This document shows, one piece after another, positions 7,468 through 16,059 of a stretch of DNA of 32,958 bases. A program made the position numbers and the translations under genes. Position 1 is the first letter of the stretch; each line of letters begins with the position of its first letter. The notes beneath the pieces were generated by a model, which was not told the origin of the DNA, did no database searches, and saw nothing but the letters and a program-made list of their open reading frames with translations. The DNA is from an uncultured Bryobacteraceae bacterium (lineage in GTDB: Bacteria; Acidobacteriota; Terriglobia; Bryobacterales; Bryobacteraceae), in assembly GCA_955652915.1 (NCBI GenBank), contig CATPCJ010000049.1, forward strand, positions 1 to 32,958, given 5' to 3'.

Positions 7468-8907
7468 CTAGGCTTGCAGCTTGCTGTGATAGCGGCTGTA
7501 GCCGAAGTAAATGGCGAAACCGATCAGGAGCCACGCGATCAAGCGCGCCCAATTGCTCCAGCCCAGCCCCAGCATCAACGCAAGATTGCAAAGAATTCCG
7601 AGAATCGGCACCAGCGGCACCAGCGGCGTCTTGAAGGGCCGCGGCATGTTGGCATGCGTCTTGCGCATCACCAAGATTCCGCCGCACACCAGCACGAAAG
7701 CCAGCAGTGTTCCAATGCTGGTCATTTTGCCCACCACTGAAATAGGTGCGAAGGCGGCGAATACTCCCACAAAAATCATCAGGACCAAATTCGATTTGTA
7801 GGGAGTGCGGAACTTGGGATGCACGTCGCTGAACAGCTTGGGCAAAAGGCCGTCATTGGACATCGAATAGAACACTCGCGACTGGCCCAAAAGCATCACC
7901 AGCATTACTGACGTCAAGCCAGCCAATACCGCGAGATTCATGGCCGGGCTCAACCAGGGGTGCGGAATCTTCTCGAGCGCCAGAGAAAGTGGGGCGGCAA
8001 CGTTGAGATTCTTGTAATTCACAATGCCGGTGAGGACGTAGGAATAAAGGATGAACAGAATCGTGCAGACCACCAGGGAGCCAAGAATTCCGATCGGCAT
8101 ATCGCGCTTCGGAAGCTTCGCCTCTTGCGCGGCGGTGGAGACTGCATCGAATCCGATGTATGCGAAGAAGATTACGCCCGCGCCTGCCAGAATACCGCTC
8201 CAACCAAACTCGCCGAACGTTCCCGTGTTCGGTGGAATCAGCGGTTCATGATTTGACGGGTTAATATACGCCCACCCGATCGCTATGAAAGTTACAACGA
8301 CGGCGACCTTCAGGAACACAATCACAGTGTTCACATTGGCCGACTCTTTGATACCGATCATCAGGATGACGGACACTATTACAACAATGAAGACGGCCGG
8401 CAAATTGATAACGCCATAAACTACGCTGCCGTCGGCCAAGGTGATGGGCTGGAAGGGCGATGCCGACCAACTTGGGGGTAGATCGATACCAAAGTGATGT
8501 AGAAAAGCAACTAACGTCTGGGACCAGCCGATGGACACGGTGGCCGCGCCGACCGCATATTCGAGAATCAAATCCCAGCCAATGATCCACGCCAGAAATT
8601 CGCCCATGGTTGCATAAGAATATGTATAGGCGCTGCCGGCGATTGGAATCATGGAGGCGAATTCGCTGTAACAGAGTCCCGCCAAGCCACAGCCGATCGC
8701 GGCCGCGATGAAGGCAAGGACAATGGCGGGGCCGGCGTTGGTGGCGGCTGCTACCCCAGTTAAGGTGAATATACCTGCGCCGATAATCGCGCCAATTCCG
8801 AGAGCGACGAGCGCCGCCGGACCCAGGGACCGTTTCAGCGAATGCTCGCCGGTTATCTCGGATTCCGCGAGAATACGCTCCACGGGTTTTACCGCGAATA
8901 AATTCAT
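7468..8907 (-). CDS. APC-superfamily amino acid permease (cationic amino acid transporter type)
   Basis: 479 residues with about 12 hydrophobic helices, normal for this family. The first helix contains 'GIGAIIGAGIFTLTG', the hallmark Gly-rich unwound segment that binds the substrate carboxylate and amino group. 'YSEFASMIPIAGSAYTYSY' is helix 3, and 'FFAYIGFDAVSTAAQEAKLPKRDMP' is the helix 6 to 7 region typical of CAT/YfnA-like transporters. ATG 8907 is preferred over the upstream TTG 8931, because that TTG lies inside the upstream gene and an AAGGA-type ribosome site precedes 8907. It follows the dipeptidase by 13 bases, in the same transcription unit. The context suggests uptake or exchange of amino acids released from dipeptides or cyclic derivatives. 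Confidence 0.93.
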   Translation of the reverse strand: MNLFAVKPVERILAESEITGEHSLKRSLGPAALVALGIGAIIGAGIFTLTGVAAATNAGPAIVLAFIAAAIGCGLAGLCYSEFASMIPIAGSAYTYSYATMGEFLAWIIGWDLILEYAVGAATVSIGWSQTLVAFLHHFGIDLPPSWSASPFQPITLADGSVVYGVINLPAVFIVVIVSVILMIGIKESANVNTVIVFLKVAVVVTFIAIGWAYINPSNHEPLIPPNTGTFGEFGWSGILAGAGVIFFAYIGFDAVSTAAQEAKLPKRDMPIGILGSLVVCTILFILYSYVLTGIVNYKNLNVAAPLSLALEKIPHPWLSPAMNLAVLAGLTSVMLVMLLGQSRVFYSMSNDGLLPKLFSDVHPKFRTPYKSNLVLMIFVGVFAAFAPISVVGKMTSIGTLLAFVLVCGGILVMRKTHANMPRPFKTPLVPLVPILGILCNLALMLGLGWSNWARLIAWLLIGFAIYFGYSRYHSKLQA

Positions 8908-8920
8908 TGCTCCAGTCCTT

Positions 8921-10084
8921 TCATTTCCCAATCACCTGCTTCATCACCCGCAAGAAATTGCCGCCCATGATTTTCTGGATGTCTTGGTCGCTGTAACCAT
9001 GCTTGAGCAGGGCCGCGACTAGAGCAGGCATTTTCGAAACATCTTCCAAGCCCTTGGGAACATCGGGGATTCCGTCAAAATCCGTGCCGATGCCCACGTG
9101 ATCGATGCCCGCGACTTTCACTACGTGGTCGATGTGCGCCACTACGTCATCGATGGTCGCCGCCGATGGACGGGGACGAGCCCAGTTTTGCCGGGCGTAT
9201 TCGTTCGCGGCATAATCGTCCAGCGGCTTGCCCACGAGGTCCGGTTCCTGGGCCGCCATCTGATTGATGTTGGCCATGGTGGCGCGCGCATCCCGCGGAT
9301 TCAAGAATCCACCGCCGAAGTTGATCCCCACCACGCCGCCATTGCGCGCCAGAGCTTTCAACATGTCGTCGGTCATGTTGCGCGGGATTTCCGCCAGAAC
9401 GCGGCATGAGGAGTGCGATGCGATCACCGGTTTGGTGGTCACCGCCAAGGTGTCGTAAAAAGTCTTGTCGGAAACATGCGAGATGTCCACCATCATTCCG
9501 ATGCGATTCATCTCGCGCACAACTTCCTTGCCGAAATCCGTGAGACCGTTGTGGCGGGGTTTGTCAGTCGAGGAGTCCGCCCAATTGTTGTTGCGAAAAT
9601 GGGTCAGCGTCATGGAGCGGATGCCCAGGCGGTGGTACATGCGCAGAACGGCCAGGTCGTCGGCGATTTGATGGCCGCCTTCCAGTGTAAGCACGGCAGC
9701 GATTTTTCCAGACTTCACGATTCGTTCGAGATCGGCGCCGCTGGTGGCGAGCTGGATACGATCGGGATAGCGATCGAAGACGCTCTGCATCGCATCGCGC
9801 AGATCCAGTGTGCGGCGAACGGCTTCAGCGCCCTTAAAATAAGTCGGGACCCAGAGCGCGAAGAATGGCGCGTGCATGCCGCCCTCTTGCAGGCGCGGCA
9901 GATCGATCTGGCCGTCGGGCAAGCGCTGGCCGAGATCGAGGTGGCCCACCAAGACTCGCTGGATGGTGTCGATGTGGGTGTCGATTCCGAGCAGACTCGA
10001 TTTGAGACGCTGGGCGTGCGCTATTTCGTCCTGGGCCTGCAGGGCGCAAGCAAGCAATAAACATAGGCCGGCGTACTTTCTCAT
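8921..10084 (-). CDS. Membrane dipeptidase, peptidase family M19
   Basis: 387 residues with a signal peptide (1-17, ending 'ALQAQ'). All family M19 zinc-site landmarks are present: His37-x-Asp39 in 'DTHIDT', bridging Glu135 in 'TLEGGH', His203 in 'VDISHVSD', His224 in 'ASHSSCR' and Asp335 in 'GIGTDFDG'. The enzyme should be active, hydrolysing dipeptides, including D-configured or dehydro ones, in the periplasm. Its ATG overlaps the TGA of the HyuA gene by four bases (ATGA, 10081-10084), and the amino acid permease follows. The three genes look like one scavenging operon. Confidence 0.95.
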   Translation of the reverse strand: MRKYAGLCLLLACALQAQDEIAHAQRLKSSLLGIDTHIDTIQRVLVGHLDLGQRLPDGQIDLPRLQEGGMHAPFFALWVPTYFKGAEAVRRTLDLRDAMQSVFDRYPDRIQLATSGADLERIVKSGKIAAVLTLEGGHQIADDLAVLRMYHRLGIRSMTLTHFRNNNWADSSTDKPRHNGLTDFGKEVVREMNRIGMMVDISHVSDKTFYDTLAVTTKPVIASHSSCRVLAEIPRNMTDDMLKALARNGGVVGINFGGGFLNPRDARATMANINQMAAQEPDLVGKPLDDYAANEYARQNWARPRPSAATIDDVVAHIDHVVKVAGIDHVGIGTDFDGIPDVPKGLEDVSKMPALVAALLKHGYSDQDIQKIMGGNFLRVMKQVIGK

Positions 10085-12027
10085 GAGGTGATCTTCAAAT
10101 TGCCGAACTTATCCAATGAATAGCGCCAGCCCGGTGGTATCAGGGTGGTCGAACCATAATCAACCACTAAGGCGGGTCCGCGCAAGTGTTTAACAGGAGG
10201 CACGACTCCCTTACGGTCGCGGTTCTGAAGGTCGGCACGATCGAGAACTGGGGTGGTGCGCCACGCTCCCGAGCTGTGGATCTTGCGCTGCCGTCTTACC
10301 GTTCTGAACCGCGACCATAAGGAAGCGTTCGTCGCTAGTTTTGGCTTCTTCACAGAGCGCTTGGCGCGCACGCGAACGGTCACGATTTCTATGGCATGCT
10401 CCGGGTTCTCATAACCGTAAACGCGGCGGTGTTCCTGGTGGAATGGCTTGGCGGGATTCGCCGCGTGCCAGGGCACGGTCAGCTCGTAACTTTGGCCCTC
10501 ATAGCGGATGTCCGCCGACCGGATTAATTCCGCGCCGGGCAGCTCCTTGCGCGCTACACGTTCCAGGCGTTGAAATTCACGCTCGATATCGGGACGATTC
10601 AAAACGCCCGCGGCATGATCGCGAACCTGATCCGCCAGCAGCATGCCCAGCGCCGATAGCGCTCCGGCGTACTCCGGAACCAGAACGGTGCGAATTCCCA
10701 GTTCGCGCGCGATCTCGCAAGCGTGCAGGCCACCGCAGCCGCCGAATGCCACCAGCGCGAAATCGCGGGGATCGTGGCCGCGTTCCACCGAGACCAAACG
10801 GATGGCCCGCTCCATGTTGGCATTTGCCACGCGCACAATTCCTTCCGCGGCGGCGACGCGCGTGAGCTTTAGCTTCCGCGCAATCGTATCCACGGCTGAG
10901 GCGGCGCGCTCGACATCGAGATGCATCTCACCGCCCACTAGCTGATCGGCGGCGATGCGGCCCAACACGACGTGCGCGTCGGTGACAGTGGGTCGATCGC
11001 CCGCGCCGTAGCAGGCGGGACCCGGATCGGCGCCCGCGCTCTCCGGCCCAACGCGCAGCAGACCGCCTTCGTCAACCCGCGCGATGGAACCGCCCCCGGC
11101 ACCGACCGTGTGTATGTCGAGCATCGGCACGCGCACCGGAAAGCCGTCGATGGACGCTTCCATGGTTTCCCGGGCGTGGCCATCCACCAAGCTGACATCG
11201 GTGGAAGTGCCGCCCATGTCGAATCCCAAGATGCGCGGAAATCCGGAAAGGCGCGCGGTCTCCATCGCGCCCACGACCCCGCCGGCGGGTCCGGAGAGCA
11301 CGGTACGAATCGCATGGCGGCGGGCTTCGCGGGTAGCCATGAATCCGCCGTTCGATTGCATGATGGAAATGGAATGGCGCGTGCCTCGCTCCAGTTCGCC
11401 GAGATACTTGTCCATTAGCGGACCGACGTAGGCATTGATCAACGTAGTGGACGAGCGCTCGTATTCGCGAAATTCGGGACACACGTCGTGCGAGCAGCAG
11501 AGATAGCCGAGACCATCGAGCGCGGCGGCCACCAGCTTTTCATTCTCAGGCGTCCGGTAGGCATGCAGAAAGCAAATGGCAATGGATTCGACGCCGGCGC
11601 GCCGAAGACGGATTTTCAATCGCTTGAGTTCCGCGAGTTTTGGCTTCTCGGCGATAGTTCCGTCGTAGTAGGAGCGTTCCTGTACGCCGAAGCACATGCT
11701 TCTGGGGACGATGGGAATGCGGGTGCTGGGAGTGAGATTGTATAGCTCCGGACGATTCTGGCGGCCGATATGAATCACATCTTCGAAGCCGGCGGTGGTT
11801 ACTAACGCTGTACGCACACCCTTGCGTTCGAGCAGTGCATTAGTAGCGACGGTGGACCCATGCACGACATCCGCCTTGCGTGTTCCCGCCGCTTGCCGCA
11901 GCCCCGCGAGAATCACGCTGGCAGGCGAACGGGGATTGGAGCGTAGCTTGAAAGTTTCGATTTTTCCGTCGTCGCGGCAGACGATGAAATCGGTGAACGT
12001 ACCGCCCGCGTCGATTCCTATGCGCAT
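10081..12027 (-). CDS. hyuA: Hydantoinase/oxoprolinase family protein, subunit A (HyuA-like)
   Basis: 648 residues from ATG 12027, which opens directly with 'MRIGIDAGGTFTDF', the family's ASKHA-type phosphate-binding start; an ATG at 12069 or 12072 would add about 15 residues without a better ribosome site. Other motifs are 'GSTVATNALLERKG', 'MQSNGGFM', 'LSGPAGGVVGA', 'GFDMGGTSTDVSLVDG', 'GAGGGSIA', 'SAGADPGPACYG' and 'VAFGGCGGLHACEIA'. Family members are ATP-dependent hydrolases of cyclic amides (hydantoin, 5-oxoproline) or carboxylases, and usually act with a HyuB subunit. No HyuB is present on either side. The next genes are an M19 dipeptidase and an amino-acid permease, so a 5-oxoproline or hydantoin salvage role is likely. 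Confidence 0.93.
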   Translation of the reverse strand: MRIGIDAGGTFTDFIVCRDDGKIETFKLRSNPRSPASVILAGLRQAAGTRKADVVHGSTVATNALLERKGVRTALVTTAGFEDVIHIGRQNRPELYNLTPSTRIPIVPRSMCFGVQERSYYDGTIAEKPKLAELKRLKIRLRRAGVESIAICFLHAYRTPENEKLVAAALDGLGYLCCSHDVCPEFREYERSSTTLINAYVGPLMDKYLGELERGTRHSISIMQSNGGFMATREARRHAIRTVLSGPAGGVVGAMETARLSGFPRILGFDMGGTSTDVSLVDGHARETMEASIDGFPVRVPMLDIHTVGAGGGSIARVDEGGLLRVGPESAGADPGPACYGAGDRPTVTDAHVVLGRIAADQLVGGEMHLDVERAASAVDTIARKLKLTRVAAAEGIVRVANANMERAIRLVSVERGHDPRDFALVAFGGCGGLHACEIARELGIRTVLVPEYAGALSALGMLLADQVRDHAAGVLNRPDIEREFQRLERVARKELPGAELIRSADIRYEGQSYELTVPWHAANPAKPFHQEHRRVYGYENPEHAIEIVTVRVRAKRSVKKPKLATNASLWSRFRTVRRQRKIHSSGAWRTTPVLDRADLQNRDRKGVVPPVKHLRGPALVVDYGSTTLIPPGWRYSLDKFGNLKITS

Positions 12028-12081
12028 TCGTCCGTGCAATTCGTGCAGCCGATCATCGCGATAAGACATCATAACTAATGA
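12028..12081. promoter_or_regulatory. Divergent intergenic region between HyuA operon and ABC operon
   Basis: Only 54 bases separate the two divergent starts, so both promoters must lie here or extend into the coding starts. No clear -35/-10 pair was recognised on either strand. Confidence 0.4.
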
Positions 12082-12771
12082 GTGATCGATCTCGCCAAAG
12101 TAAGCAAGGTATTCAATGGAAAACGCCAGGTTACGGCGCTTGAGAATGTGGAGCTGTCGATTGGACGCGGGGAGATGGTGTCCATTGTCGGTCCGTCGGG
12201 TTCCGGCAAATCGACTTTGTTGAATCTGATCGGCGGCTTGGATACGCCGACCTCCGGAAAGATAACGATTGACGGCAGCTTGCTGAGCGGACTGCCGGAC
12301 GACGATCTCACGCGCATGCGGCGAGACAAGATCGGATTCATTTTTCAGTTCTTCAATCTGCTGCCTACGCTGAACTGCATTGAAAATGTTTCCATCCCGC
12401 TGCACCTGCGCGGCTGGCCGAAGAAAAAGATCGACGAGCGCGCCAGGGAATTGTTGAACCTGGTGGGGCTTGGCGGACGCATGGATCATCTGCCGGATGA
12501 GCTTTCAGGCGGTGAGCGGCAGCGGTGCGCGATTGCGCGGGCGCTGTCGGTGTATCCGCCGGTGCTGCTGGCCGACGAACCGACGGGCAATCTGGACACG
12601 CATACCGGAGCGGACATTTTGAAGCTCATTCGCGATGTGCATGCACGGTTGGGCGCGACGGTGCTGATTGTTACGCACGACCGGAATGTCGCCGAGAGTT
12701 GCGGCCGCGTTATTACGCTACGCGATGGGCGAGTGGTGGAGGATCGCGCGGGATTGGGGCTGACGGCGTGA
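12082..12771 (+). CDS. ABC transporter ATPase (LolD/MacB/YbbA type)
   Basis: 229 residues with a complete nucleotide-binding domain: Walker A 'GPSGSGKST' (about 37-45), Q-loop 'FIFQFFNLLPTLN', signature 'LSGGERQR', Walker B 'VLLADEPTGNLD' and switch His in 'VTHD'. The 'FQFFNLLPTL' and 'DEPTGNLD' wording is that of the LolD/MacB/FtsE/YbbA group, which drives extrusion from the inner membrane or mechanical work rather than classical import. The start is GTG 12082 because it gives the standard N-terminus 'MIDLAKVSKVF'. TGA overlaps the GTG of the permease gene (GTGA), so the two subunits should be made together. Confidence 0.95.
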   Translation: MIDLAKVSKVFNGKRQVTALENVELSIGRGEMVSIVGPSGSGKSTLLNLIGGLDTPTSGKITIDGSLLSGLPDDDLTRMRRDKIGFIFQFFNLLPTLNCIENVSIPLHLRGWPKKKIDERARELLNLVGLGGRMDHLPDELSGGERQRCAIARALSVYPPVLLADEPTGNLDTHTGADILKLIRDVHARLGATVLIVTHDRNVAESCGRVITLRDGRVVEDRAGLGLTA

Positions 12772-15320
12772 TTTTGCTGAAGCTGATTTCCTGGCCATAT
12801 ATCCGAAAACATTTGCTGCGGTGGATGCTCACGATTGCGGGCATTGTGCTGGGCGTCGCGGTTTTTCTGGGGATGCATACGGCCAATCAATCCGTGCTGT
12901 ATGCGTTCCGGCAGACGGTGGACCGAATCGCCGGCTCGACTCAGCTTCAGGTCTCGGCCAGCGAAACCGGATTCGACGAGAGCGTGCTGGAGCGCGTCCA
13001 ATCTGTTCCCGAGGTTCGCGCAGCGGCGCCTGTGATCGAAGCATCCGTCAACACCGGTCTGAAAGGGCAGGGCAACATTCTGATCCTGGGCGTGGACATG
13101 ACGGGCGACCGCAATCTGCGCGACTACGAACTTGAAAGCGGTGAAGCGGGTATTGTGGACGATCCGCTCGTTTTTCTGGCGCAACCGGATTCGATCATCG
13201 TCACCGACACGTTCGCGCGGCAGAATCAGCTTGGCATCGGGAGCAAGGTTCCCATGAGCACGATGGAGGGCGAAAAGCTGTTTACGGTGCGCGGCATCAT
13301 GAAGTCCAGCGGGCTTTCCAGCGCCTTTGGCGGCAATCTCGCCATCATGGATATTTACGCCACGCAGAAAGTTTTCGGGCGCGGGCGCAGATTCGATCGC
13401 ATCGACCTTACCGTGAAGGATGGCGCGCGCGTGGAGGACGTCAAGAAGAAAATCGAAGGGATGTTGGGGCCGAGTTTTCAGGTGGAATCGCCCTCGGCCC
13501 GCGGCGGGCAGTTCGAATCCATCTCGCACGTCTACGCATTGACGGCCAACATCACCAGCGCATTCGCGCTATTTATCGGAATGTTCCTCATATACAATAC
13601 GTTCCAGATTTCGGTGACGCAACGCCGTTCTGAAATCGGCATTCTGCGGGCTCTGGGCGCAACGCGGGGTCAGATCCGCACGCTTTTTATGGGCGAGAGT
13701 GTTTTGGCGGGACTAATTGGTTCCACTCTTGGAGTATTGCTGGGAATCGGCATCGCCCGTCTGATGCTCGGTTATATCGGCTCGCTGCTCGGCGAAGTAT
13801 TTGGGATCGCGGAGAAGGCGAAAGAAATCTCGACGAATCCCGCGCTGATATTATTCGCCATCGTGCTGGGCGTCATCACCAGCGTTGTGGCTGCGTTTAT
13901 TCCAGCCCGAAACGCCGCCCGAGTGGACCCGGTGCAGGCGCTACAAAAAGGCAAGTATCAACAAATGAGCGCGGGAGAAAACCGGGTCCGGCGCATTACC
14001 GCGTTCGTCATCGCGATACTCGGCGTCGCATGCCTGGTTTTCCGGCAGTCTCATGGCTTAGTCTATGCCGGCGACGCACTGACGCTGCTGGCCGCGCTGC
14101 TCTTGACGCCCACCGTGGCCCAGCTAGTGGTGCAGGCGCTGCGTCCCTTGCTGCGGTGGGTGCGGCCAGTGGAAGGAACTTTGGCAGCCGACAGTTTATT
14201 GCAGGCCCCGCGTCGAACATCGGGAGCCGTGGCGGCGTTGATGCTTTCCCTGGCATTGGTGGTGGCGCTGGGCGGAATGACGCGCGCGAGTTACGGCTCC
14301 ATCCTCAATTGGCTCTCCGTGGCGCTCAATCCGGACTTGTTTATCTCGACGTCCGAGAGTCTGACGACACGCGGGTTTCGATTTCCGGAGTCGATGGGTC
14401 CACAGCTCAGCGGCGTGTCCGGAGTGGCGGACGTGCAAGGCGTGCGCATCGCGCGAATCCAAGTGCGAGGCATGCAGACCATATTTGTGGCGGCGGATAT
14501 TGCGGCGTTGAGCCGCCGAGCCACTTTGCCTCCGACCGCCGGGAACACCGCTGAAATGTACCGGTTGGCGTCGCAAGGGAAAGCCGTTCTGATTTCCGAT
14601 AACTATGCTCTCTTGCGCGGGGTCAAGCTCGGCGACGTGTTGGATATCGCCAGCCCCAGGGGTGTTCTGCATTTGCCGGTAGCCGGCGTGGTCGTGGATT
14701 ATTCCGACCAGCAGGGTAGCATCCTGCTGGATCGTAGCGTCTACAAACGCTATTGGGACGATTCGACGGTGAATCTTTTCCGCGTCTTCCTCACGCCCGG
14801 CGCCTCGGAAACGGACGTGAAGCGGCGTATTCTGGAAGCGCTCGGCAATCAACGCCGTTTGTTCGTCCTGACGAATCGCGAAGTACGGCAATACATCATG
14901 CGGCTGACCGATCAATGGTTCGGAATAACGTACGTGCAGATTGCCGTGGCGGTATTAGTCGCGGTGCTGGGCATCGTCAATACTTTGACCGTTTCCATCA
15001 CCGACCGGCGGCGCGAGTTGGGCGTACTGCAGGCAGTGGGCGGACTGAGGAATCAGATTCGGCGCACGATTTGGCTGGAGGCGCTGACTATCGGACTGGT
15101 AGGATTAATCCTCGGCCTCGCGCTGGGCGCGCTGCAACTTTACTTCGGGCTTCGAATCACTGGCGAGGATCTGGCTGGGCTGCGGCTCAACTACGAATAC
15201 CCCTATGAGATTTCGCTGATGTTACTTCCGGTAATTCTTTTGGCCGCGTTCCTGTCGGCGATTGGTCCGGCTGAATCGGCGGTGCACGGTTCGTTGGTTG
15301 AGGCACTCGAGTATGAATAG
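12768..15320 (+). CDS. Large FtsX-family ABC permease (YbbP-like, about ten helices)
   Basis: 850 residues from GTG 12768. Order: TM1 (about 18-40), a periplasmic MacB-type domain (about 45-255), a three-helix FtsX block (about 256-398) containing 'TQRRSEIGILRALGATRGQI' and 'ARNAARVDPVQALQKG', two to three central helices (about 411-510), a second periplasmic domain (about 515-715) and a second FtsX block (about 720-850) with 'TDRRRELGVLQAVGG'. This internally duplicated layout matches YbbP-like permeases, so one polypeptide may supply both halves. It overlaps the ATPase by four bases and the LolA-like gene by eight. The context points to extraction of a lipid-linked substrate from the inner membrane. 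Confidence 0.92.
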   Translation: MILLKLISWPYIRKHLLRWMLTIAGIVLGVAVFLGMHTANQSVLYAFRQTVDRIAGSTQLQVSASETGFDESVLERVQSVPEVRAAAPVIEASVNTGLKGQGNILILGVDMTGDRNLRDYELESGEAGIVDDPLVFLAQPDSIIVTDTFARQNQLGIGSKVPMSTMEGEKLFTVRGIMKSSGLSSAFGGNLAIMDIYATQKVFGRGRRFDRIDLTVKDGARVEDVKKKIEGMLGPSFQVESPSARGGQFESISHVYALTANITSAFALFIGMFLIYNTFQISVTQRRSEIGILRALGATRGQIRTLFMGESVLAGLIGSTLGVLLGIGIARLMLGYIGSLLGEVFGIAEKAKEISTNPALILFAIVLGVITSVVAAFIPARNAARVDPVQALQKGKYQQMSAGENRVRRITAFVIAILGVACLVFRQSHGLVYAGDALTLLAALLLTPTVAQLVVQALRPLLRWVRPVEGTLAADSLLQAPRRTSGAVAALMLSLALVVALGGMTRASYGSILNWLSVALNPDLFISTSESLTTRGFRFPESMGPQLSGVSGVADVQGVRIARIQVRGMQTIFVAADIAALSRRATLPPTAGNTAEMYRLASQGKAVLISDNYALLRGVKLGDVLDIASPRGVLHLPVAGVVVDYSDQQGSILLDRSVYKRYWDDSTVNLFRVFLTPGASETDVKRRILEALGNQRRLFVLTNREVRQYIMRLTDQWFGITYVQIAVAVLVAVLGIVNTLTVSITDRRRELGVLQAVGGLRNQIRRTIWLEALTIGLVGLILGLALGALQLYFGLRITGEDLAGLRLNYEYPYEISLMLLPVILLAAFLSAIGPAESAVHGSLVEALEYE

Positions 15321-16059
15321 ATTTGTTTTCGGCTTGGTGGTTCTAGGTCTGGCGCAGGCACAGGATGTGCGGCAGATTGTCGCTGAGTCGCAGAAGCGGT
15401 CGCAATCTAAGTCCGAGCAGTACGAAGGGACCATTGAGGTGTTCGGCTCGTCCAACAAAGTCAGTTTGAAACATTGGGAATTCGAGCGCATCGGATCGTT
15501 CGGAGTCAGCAAATCCATTCTGCGCTTTACCGCGCCTGCTGAAGTGAAGGGAGTGGCTCTGCTGATCGTCAACCATCCGGACCGTTCTTCGGATCAATGG
15601 ATGTGGACGCCGGCGCTGGAACGCGACCGGCACATCGCGCTGCAGGACCGGTCCACGCGATTCTTCGGCACCGATTTCAGCTTCGAAGATTTGGAGGAAC
15701 GCGACGTCAACCAATTCGATTACAAATTGCTGGGAGAGGAACTGGTGGACGGCCAGCAATGCTGGAAGATCGAATCGAAGCCCAAGGAAGCTAAGTCGTC
15801 GCAGTACACGTCCGCAGTGCTCTTTATTCGCAAAGATATCTACGTTGGGATTCAAATTGAGAGCTACGCCAAGGACAAGCTGGTCCGGCGCATCCGTTAC
15901 AGCGATATTCAAAAGTTGGACGATATCTGGACTGCGCGAACGATCGAAGTATACGACGCTAATCGGAAGAGTCGAACCGTTTTGAAATTGGAGAAGCTGA
16001 AGTACAACGTTCCGATGAAGGATGAGAACTTCACGCTGGAGGCCTTGCGGCGTGGATAG
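15313..16059 (+). CDS. LolA-like outer-membrane lipoprotein-sorting protein, periplasmic
   Basis: 248 residues. A signal peptide (1-16, 'LVVLGLAQAQ') precedes a mature domain of alternating beta strands with a helical start 'VRQIVAESQKRSQSKSEQYEG'. 'MWTPALERDRHIALQDRSTRFFGTDFSFEDLE' (about 97-128) and the later 'DDIWTARTIEVYDANRKSRT' are the recurring features of the LolA_like family annotated as outer-membrane lipoprotein-sorting protein. That fold is an open half-barrel that carries acyl chains. The start is ATG 15313; it overlaps the permease stop (ATGAATAG). Its position between an ABC permease and a beta-barrel suits a periplasmic shuttle. It is not the canonical LolA of the organism with certainty. 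Confidence 0.88.
   Translation: MNRFVFGLVVLGLAQAQDVRQIVAESQKRSQSKSEQYEGTIEVFGSSNKVSLKHWEFERIGSFGVSKSILRFTAPAEVKGVALLIVNHPDRSSDQWMWTPALERDRHIALQDRSTRFFGTDFSFEDLEERDVNQFDYKLLGEELVDGQQCWKIESKPKEAKSSQYTSAVLFIRKDIYVGIQIESYAKDKLVRRIRYSDIQKLDDIWTARTIEVYDANRKSRTVLKLEKLKYNVPMKDENFTLEALRRG

Noticed and set aside
12028..12489. N-terminal extension of the HyuA frame upstream of 12027
   Set aside because: It overlaps the divergent ABC ATPase gene and adds sequence foreign to the family, which starts at the phosphate-binding strand.
12486..13529. A 347-codon open frame opposite the ABC ATPase and permease
   Set aside because: His/Arg/Asp-rich mirror composition and full overlap with two well-supported genes.
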